Assembly: GCF_900090295.1 (NCBI RefSeq)
Contig: NZ_LT607753.1
Span: 1,240,001-1,304,000, forward strand
DNA: 64,000 nucleotides
Reading direction: 5' to 3'
Source: Micromonospora coxensis
GTDB lineage: Bacteria; Actinomycetota; Actinomycetes; Mycobacteriales; Micromonosporaceae
Below the pieces are notes generated by a model. The model ran no database searches. It was not told the origin of the DNA and was given only the letters and a program-made list of their open reading frames with translations. The position numbers and the translations under genes are program-made. Shown here piece by piece: positions 59,288-64,000 of this stretch. Position 1 is the first letter of the stretch. Each line of letters begins with the position of its first letter.

Positions 59288-60603
59288 CGTGCCTCCTCGA
59301 CGATCGGGCCGGCGACGGCCGGTCGGGGAGCCCGCCGGTCGACGATCGTCCGGTAGTCGCGCACCAGCCGGGCCATGGTGAACCGCTCGGCGACGACGTC
59401 GGCCGCGGCCGCGCCGAGGCGGTGGCGCAAGGACGGCTCGGCGAGCAGGCGGCGCAGCGCGGCGAGCACCGCCGCACGGTTGGTGGGATCCACCAGCAGG
59501 CCCGTCCGGTCGTGCTCGATCTGCCGGCGGATGCCGCCGACGTCGGCGGCGACCACGGCCCGCCGCTTGACCATCGCCTCGGTCACCGCCAGTCCGAAGC
59601 CCTCCTCCAGGCTCTTGTGCACCACCACGTCGGCCCGCCGCTGCACCGCGTTGATCAGCAGGGCGGCCCGGGTCTCGTCCCGCAGCGAGGTGAGCAGCAG
59701 GTGCACCCGGGCCCGGTCGGGACCGGCCATCGCGTCGCGCGCGGCCCGCACCTCGTCGAGCACCCGCCGCCCCTCGGGATCGTCGGGGATCTCGGTGGGG
59801 TCGACGCCGGCCAGCACCAGGTGCACGTCGTCCGGCAGGTCGGGCACGAGCCGGACGACGCCGGTCATGTCCTTCAGCGGATCCCACCGGGCCACCTGCG
59901 CCACGACCCGGACGCCGGGTGGGAGGGGACGGTCCTGCTCGACGGTGGCGACGGCGTCGGCGGCGGGCCGCCCGCCGACCAGACCGGTGGCGGCGAGCGT
60001 GGCCGCGACGATGTCCGGCGACAGGGGACGGTTCTTCGGTCCGTCCGGGTCGACGGCGGGCGGGACCACGTGCCGGCGGTGCGCCGCCACCGACGGCGGG
60101 GCGAACTCGGGCAGCGTCGTGACGACGCCCTCCACGGCGGCGAGGTCCGTGGCGAAGGTGTCCCACACCAGGGCCGGCCCGTCGGCTCCCGGCCTGATCG
60201 TGCCGATGTGGCAGTGCCAGATCACCCGGGCGCCGGCGGCGGCGAGCGCGGGGGCGAGCCCGAGGGTCTGCGGGTCGTGCAGGACGAGCAGGTCTCCCGG
60301 GGCGACCTGCCCGGCGAGCCACCGGGCCTGGGGCGCCAGGACCGCCCGGTAGTGGGCCACCGCCCGCGCGTCGAGGCCGCCCGCGTCGCCGGTGCCGTGC
60401 AGGAGGTGGTGCAGGTTCTTGGTGGTACGGAAGAAGTCGTGGTCGCCGGCGATCACCGCCCAGCCGGTCGGGGTCCCGGCCGTGGTCTGCGCGGGGACGA
60501 GGCCGTGCAGCAGTTCGGCCACGCCGCCGCCGGTCGCCGTCGCGTTGACGTGCAGGACCCGCCCGCGCCCCGTCGGCGGTGGCGTCACCCACGTCGGCCT
60601 CAC
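59284..60603 (-). CDS. GT4 glycosyltransferase, TreT-like (trehalose synthase type)
   Basis: A 439-residue retaining GT-B enzyme. The start 'VLHVNATATGGGVAELLHGL' and 'VIWHCHIGT' match trehalose glycosyltransferring synthase (TreT), and the donor site is marked by 'HKSLEEGFGLAVTEAMVKRR'. TreT joins NDP-glucose to glucose; relatives make other nucleotide-sugar-derived disaccharides. GTG 60603 overlaps the isomerase stop (GTGA), and the gene overlaps the SDR by 4 bp. Acceptor and donor cannot be read from sequence; a kinase and a phosphatase in the operon suggest an acceptor handled as a phosphate. Confidence 0.83.
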   Translation of the reverse strand: MRPTWVTPPPTGRGRVLHVNATATGGGVAELLHGLVPAQTTAGTPTGWAVIAGDHDFFRTTKNLHHLLHGTGDAGGLDARAVAHYRAVLAPQARWLAGQVAPGDLLVLHDPQTLGLAPALAAAGARVIWHCHIGTIRPGADGPALVWDTFATDLAAVEGVVTTLPEFAPPSVAAHRRHVVPPAVDPDGPKNRPLSPDIVAATLAATGLVGGRPAADAVATVEQDRPLPPGVRVVAQVARWDPLKDMTGVVRLVPDLPDDVHLVLAGVDPTEIPDDPEGRRVLDEVRAARDAMAGPDRARVHLLLTSLRDETRAALLINAVQRRADVVVHKSLEEGFGLAVTEAMVKRRAVVAADVGGIRRQIEHDRTGLLVDPTNRAAVLAALRRLLAEPSLRHRLGAAAADVVAERFTMARLVRDYRTIVDRRAPRPAVAGPIVEEAR

Positions 60604-61556
60604 CAGGTCCGCCCCTCGGGTAGCCGGGCCGGGACGACGCGCCGCAGCAGGTCCATGCTGAGCCGGATGCTCTGTTGCCGGGGCAGGAGCGCGTCCTCGT
60701 GCTCGACGTAGACGGTGCCGTCGAAGCCCTCGTCCTGCAACGCGGCGACGATGCCCGGCCAGTCCAGCTCGCCGAGGCCCAGGGCACGGAACCGGATCGG
60801 CGGCTGCGGACCGTACCGGCTCCAGCCGGCGCCGGGCGGGGCGGCCGGCCCCGGCCACCGTTGCAGGTCCTTGGCGTGGACCGCGGCCATCCGGGCGCCC
60901 CACGACCGCACCGCCTGCACCGGGTCGTGCCCGCACGCGGCGAGGTTGGCCGGGTCGACGCAGAGCCGCAGCACGTCGTGCCACTGCGGGTTCTCGGCGA
61001 AGAGCAGGTCGGCGCTGGCCCGGTCGTAGACGATCTGCTTCGGATGCGGCTCGATCATCACCGTCACCCCGGCGTCCCGGGCCGCCCGCACGATCGGGTC
61101 CAGGTGCTCGCGGCACTCGGCGACGTTGTCGCGCCAGCTGACGTCGCTGCCCCACCAGGACAGCCAGCGGGCGAAGTCCGGGCAGCCGGGCAGCAGCCGG
61201 ACGGCGTCCGCCCCGAGCCGCTGCGCCAGGCGGACGGCGCCGGTCGCGCAGGTCGTCGCGTGCCGCCGCTTGTCCGCGGCGTCGCCGGGACGGACCGGGT
61301 CGGTGTGCGGGCCGTGCGGGCCGAGCAGGAGTTGGGCGTCGCGGCTGTTGCTGACGCAGCCGACCTCGCGGCCGGCCAGCAGCGCCGCGACCTCGTCGAG
61401 GTAGCCGGGGTCCTCGGCACACCGCAGCGGATCCACCAGCCCGAGCGAGCTGTCGGTGGGCAGGTCGAGGACGACCGGCCCGAACTCGTCGGCGTGGTCG
61501 AGGGCCGTCTTCAACCCGCTGCCGCCGAAGGCCGCCAGACACAGGCCCAGCCGCAT
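60600..61556 (-). CDS. Sugar phosphate isomerase/epimerase, TIM barrel (AP-endonuclease-2 family)
   Basis: A 318-residue TIM-barrel protein of the xylose isomerase-like superfamily. Metal ligands can be seen in 'VMIEPHPKQIVYD' (Glu), 'VDPANLAACGHDP' (Asp), 'AAVHAKD' (His) and 'TVYVEHEDALL' (Glu). Members include hydroxypyruvate isomerase and inosose isomerase/dehydratase types (IolE, IolI). It overlaps the glycosyltransferase by 4 bp and lies 46 bp after the kinase. Probable role: isomerise or epimerise a keto-sugar or inosose formed by the SDR or RmlD-like enzymes of the same operon. Confidence 0.8.
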   Translation of the reverse strand: MRLGLCLAAFGGSGLKTALDHADEFGPVVLDLPTDSSLGLVDPLRCAEDPGYLDEVAALLAGREVGCVSNSRDAQLLLGPHGPHTDPVRPGDAADKRRHATTCATGAVRLAQRLGADAVRLLPGCPDFARWLSWWGSDVSWRDNVAECREHLDPIVRAARDAGVTVMIEPHPKQIVYDRASADLLFAENPQWHDVLRLCVDPANLAACGHDPVQAVRSWGARMAAVHAKDLQRWPGPAAPPGAGWSRYGPQPPIRFRALGLGELDWPGIVAALQDEGFDGTVYVEHEDALLPRQQSIRLSMDLLRRVVPARLPEGRTW

Positions 61557-61602
61557 GATGTCCTCCTCTCCTCCCCGGCCGTCCGCCGGTCGGGCCCCGG
61601 GT

Positions 61603-62595
61603 TCAGGTCGTCAGGATCCAGGCGTGCCGTCCGTCGATCGCCGCCGGCACCGCGAGCGGGCGCCCGTCGGTGAGCAGGTGTCGCAGCGCGCCGAGCACCG
61701 TCTCCGCGCTCGTGTCGACCTGCTCGACGTGACCGGCGCCGAGGTCGGCGCGGAGCCGGTCGGCGACCATCGCCTGGAACGGCGGACAGCCGCTGAAGAC
61801 GCCACCCACCGTGGCGACGGCGAAGCCGGCCGGCAGGGACAGCCGGCGGCGCACCGCCCGGACGCCGGTGACCAGTTCGGTGGCCGCGCGATCGAGGATG
61901 TCCGCGCAGACCGCGTCGCCGTCGCGCCAGCCGGCGCACACCAGCGGCGCGAGGTCGGCGAGCCGCTGCTTCGGGTACGGCTGGGCGGCGATGGCCCGGG
62001 CGAGCGCGGGCAGCGTGCTCCCGCCGGCCCGGGTCAGCAGGGAGACCAGGGCGGTGCGGGGTCCCCGGCCGTCGAGTGCCCGCACCGCCGCGCACAGGCC
62101 CTGCCGTCCGATGTCGACGGCGCCGCCCTCGTCGCTGCCCAGGTACTCGCATCCCCCGGCCCGCGCGACCGTGCCGCGCCGGTCCACCCCGAGGAAGCCG
62201 GAGCCGGTGCCGCACACCAGGGCGATGCCCGCGCCGGCCAGCGCCGGCACCCCCCACAGCAGCGGGACGACGTCGTTGGAGACCACGAGCCGGGCGGACA
62301 GGCCGGCGGCCTCGGCGGCCCGGCGCAGCCGGGTCAGCTCCGGCTCCGGGTCCTCCGGGTCCAGCGCGGCGCTGGCCAGCCAGCCAAGCACCGGCGCGGC
62401 GCCCGCCGCGACACCGATCCCGGCGAACACCTCGTGCAGGGTCCGGTCGGCCGCCGGCCCGGTGGCGTGCGGGTTCACCGACGGCCGGACGCGGTGCTCA
62501 CGGGACCCGTCGGGCCGTACCGCCAGGACGCGGGTGTGGCTGCCCCCGGCGTCGATCGCGACGAGGGTGGCGGCGCCCGGGTCAGCGGCCCGCAC
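61603..62595 (-). CDS. BadF/BadG-type sugar kinase (N-acetylglucosamine kinase-like)
   Basis: A 330-residue ASKHA-fold ATPase. 'LVAIDAGGSHTRVLAV' is the phosphate-1 loop, 'IALVCGTGSGFLGV' phosphate-2, and 'EYLGSDEGGAVDIGRQGL' the substrate region typical of GlcNAc kinases of this group; 'VATVGGVFSGCPPF' is the adenosine loop. It phosphorylates an amino sugar or similar hexose. The GTG start overlaps the upstream RmlD-like gene by 14 bp. Beside an Mca-like amidase, an amino-sugar kinase could act in salvage of glucosamine-type units; inference only. Confidence 0.83.
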   Translation of the reverse strand: MRAADPGAATLVAIDAGGSHTRVLAVRPDGSREHRVRPSVNPHATGPAADRTLHEVFAGIGVAAGAAPVLGWLASAALDPEDPEPELTRLRRAAEAAGLSARLVVSNDVVPLLWGVPALAGAGIALVCGTGSGFLGVDRRGTVARAGGCEYLGSDEGGAVDIGRQGLCAAVRALDGRGPRTALVSLLTRAGGSTLPALARAIAAQPYPKQRLADLAPLVCAGWRDGDAVCADILDRAATELVTGVRAVRRRLSLPAGFAVATVGGVFSGCPPFQAMVADRLRADLGAGHVEQVDTSAETVLGALRHLLTDGRPLAVPAAIDGRHAWILTT

Positions 62596-63499
62596 GGGCG
62601 TTCCCGGTCACGGGCGCCTCCGCGAGCATCGCGCGCAGTCCGGCCTCGGCCGACATCGGCAGCCAGCCGTCGACGCCGAGCGCGGCGGCGAAGTCGTCGC
62701 AGGCCAACGAGGAGTACCGGGGCCGTGAGGCCCACTGCGTCTCGGCCCGCCGGCAGGGCCGGACCAACCCCTCGTCGGCCCCGCACAGCCGGTACGCGAG
62801 CCGCGCGAAGTCGTACCGGCTCAGCTGCTCGGGTCCGGCCAGGTGGCGGACGCCGACCGGCAGCGTCGGGGTAGCGCACAGTGCGGCGAGCACGTGCGCG
62901 ACGTCCGAGACGTGCACCGGGGTGAAGTCCTGGTCGACCGGCGCGAGCAGGGGTTCCCGCCGGTGCGCCGCGGCCAGGCAGCGTTGCCCGTAGGTCGCGC
63001 GGTGCTGGTCCGTCCAGCCGTACACCAGGCTGACCCGCAGCACGAGGCCCTGACCGGTGTCGCGCACCGCCCGCTCGGCTGCCGCCTTCACCCGGCCGTA
63101 CGCGTTGGCCGGGGCGACCGGGTCGGTGGGGCGGCGCAGGGGCCGGTCGCCGGGGAAGACGTTGTCGGTGGAGACGAGCAGCGTCGGCACGCCCAGCTCC
63201 GCGACCGTCCGTGCGGTGCCGACGTGCGCCTCGGCGGCCCGGTCCTCGTGGTCCTCGATCCAGGTGACGTCGCTGGGCCCGTGGGTGAGGACGACGACCC
63301 GGGGACGCAGCCGGCGCACCGCCGCGCCCAGCGCGGCGCGTCCCGGAGCCCCGGCGAGGTCGACGGCCAGGTGCTCGCCCGTCGGGTCGGGGGTGACGCC
63401 GACGGTCGTCGTCAGGTGCCCCTGGCTGCGGAGCCGCCGCGCGACGGCGGCCCCGATCAGTCCCCGACCGACGATCACGACCGGCGGTGCGGGGGTCAT
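62582..63499 (-). CDS. RmlD-like NAD(P)-dependent sugar reductase
   Basis: A 305-residue extended SDR of the dTDP-4-dehydrorhamnose reductase branch. 'VVIVGRGLIGAAVARRL' is the GxGxxG site, 'TLLVSTDNVFPGD' the catalytic Ser/Thr region and 'NAYGRVKAAAERAV' the YxxxK pair; 'VLRVSLVYGW' and 'DFTPVHVSDVAHVLAAL' are RmlD landmarks. The ATG overlaps the HAD phosphatase stop (ATGA). No RmlA-RmlC partners lie in the window, so it may act on a free or phosphorylated sugar rather than in rhamnose synthesis. Confidence 0.82.
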   Translation of the reverse strand: MTPAPPVVIVGRGLIGAAVARRLRSQGHLTTTVGVTPDPTGEHLAVDLAGAPGRAALGAAVRRLRPRVVVLTHGPSDVTWIEDHEDRAAEAHVGTARTVAELGVPTLLVSTDNVFPGDRPLRRPTDPVAPANAYGRVKAAAERAVRDTGQGLVLRVSLVYGWTDQHRATYGQRCLAAAHRREPLLAPVDQDFTPVHVSDVAHVLAALCATPTLPVGVRHLAGPEQLSRYDFARLAYRLCGADEGLVRPCRRAETQWASRPRYSSLACDDFAAALGVDGWLPMSAEAGLRAMLAEAPVTGNARAGR

Positions 63500-64000
63500 C
63501 CGTCCACGGCCTCTCGGAGGCGGAGCACCAGCCCCGACGCGGCCGGCGTCACGGCGAGGCCGGCCAGGTTCTCCACCAGCGCGTCGAGGTCCGACGTCGG
63601 GCCGAGCACCGGCCCCCGGACGCCGACGACCCGGCAGCCCGCGGCGCGGGCGGCGCGCACGCCGCTGCGCGCGTCCTCGATCACCACGCACTCCCGGGGG
63701 GCGAGGCCGAGACCCCGTGCCCCGGCCCGGTACCCCTCCGGGTCGGGCTTGCCCCGGGCCACGTCGTCGGCGGTGACCAGGACGGCGGGCACGGGCAGGC
63801 CGACGTGGCCGAGCCGGGACACGGCCAGCGCCCGGCTGCCCGAGGTGACGACCGCCCAGCGGTCGCCGGGCAGCTGTGCCAGCAGCGCCGCCGCCCCGGG
63901 GCAGGGGCGCAGGTCGGCCGTGTCCTCGGCCTGCTCCTTCTCCAGGGCGACCGCCTCGGCCGCCGGGTCCAGGTGCGGGGCCAGCGCGGCGATCGTCTCC
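63496..64000 (-). CDS. HAD-IA family phosphatase, N-terminus beyond window
   Basis: The C-terminal 167 residues of a beta-phosphoglucomutase/sugar-phosphatase-like HAD protein; the frame stays open to the window edge, so the start is outside. Visible motifs are motif II 'WAVVTSGS', motif III Lys in 'DDVARGKPDPEGYR' and motif IV 'CVVIEDARSGVRAA'. The DxDxT nucleophile motif must lie outside. It dephosphorylates a sugar phosphate or polyol phosphate. It is the first visible gene of the overlapping sugar operon. Confidence 0.8.
   Translation of the reverse strand, partial: ETIAALAPHLDPAAEAVALEKEQAEDTADLRPCPGAAALLAQLPGDRWAVVTSGSRALAVSRLGHVGLPVPAVLVTADDVARGKPDPEGYRAGARGLGLAPRECVVIEDARSGVRAARAAGCRVVGVRGPVLGPTSDLDALVENLAGLAVTPAASGLVLRLREAVDG

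Noticed and set aside
62582..63499. dTDP-rhamnose pathway for glycosylating the enediyne
   Set aside because: No RmlA, RmlB or RmlC partner and no GT1-type natural-product glycosyltransferase nearby; the neighbours form another kind of sugar operon.

Overview
The window reads as chromosomal DNA of a very GC-rich actinomycete (third codon positions almost always G or C, frequent GTG starts). Several mycothiol-linked enzymes also point to Actinobacteria; a Micromonospora-like host is my guess, not something the sequence proves. About 1-56 kb is a dense secondary-metabolite locus. Its core is an iterative enediyne polyketide synthase cassette: PKSE (33046-38796), the hotdog thioesterase TEBC, UnbU, UnbV and two UnbL-type DUF1702 proteins. 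Accessory genes typical of nine-membered enediynes are also present: a GMC oxidoreductase operon, flavin reductase, P450s and an SgcJ-like NTF2 protein.

Layout. 0-7 kb: O-acyltransferase, two P450s, a DinB/MDMPI protein, a class III aminotransferase. 7-12.9 kb: lipoprotein, a LasC/MonCI-like flavoprotein, a BtrH-like protein and an SgcC-type flavin-dependent aryl hydroxylase. 13-21 kb: DHA2 exporter, second LasC-like flavoprotein, SnoaL-tailed ECF sigma factor, acyl-CoA-dehydrogenase-fold monooxygenase, SgcJ homologue, extended SDR. 21-29.5 kb: beta-amino acid module with free condensation enzyme, flavin halogenase, MIO tyrosine 2,3-aminomutase, an NRPS C-A-PCP protein and, divergently, a free PCP. 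29.7-33 kb: O-methyltransferase, P450, flavin reductase, TEBC. 33-49.4 kb: PKSE, UnbU, UnbV, UnbL, an AhpD-like/GMC/gluconate-dehydrogenase-subunit operon, then a free DH-like/phosphopantetheinyl transferase protein with a second UnbL. 49.9-56.6 kb: MDMPI protein, AraC regulator, second DHA2 exporter with an HxlR regulator, CPA2 antiporter. 56.6-64 kb: a DUF2238 protein, an Mca-like mycothiol-conjugate amidase and a tightly overlapping sugar operon (SDR, TreT-like glycosyltransferase, TIM-barrel isomerase, BadF-type kinase, RmlD-like reductase, HAD phosphatase cut by the window edge).

How the genes fit together (inference from the C-1027, kedarcidin and maduropeptin paradigm). PKSE and TEBC make and release a polyene that the Unb proteins and oxidative accessory enzymes turn into the enediyne core. 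Tyrosine is isomerised to beta-tyrosine, activated and loaded on a PCP, chlorinated, ring-hydroxylated (SgcC type with the flavin reductase) and perhaps O-methylated. The free condensation enzyme then transfers it to the core. Epoxidase-like flavoproteins, P450s, acyltransferase and BtrH-like protein may give further tailoring; exporters, antiporter and mycothiol enzymes suit self-protection. I found no chromoprotein apoprotein, epoxide hydrolase or NDP-deoxysugar set here.

Most unusual point: the PPTase domain at the end of PKSE has lost its metal and catalytic motif residues. A separate protein at 46890-48434, homologous to the same DH-PPTase region, keeps the PPTase residues but has lost the dehydratase histidine. 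The NRPS protein also carries a fused condensation domain whose catalytic histidine is replaced, next to an intact free-standing one.
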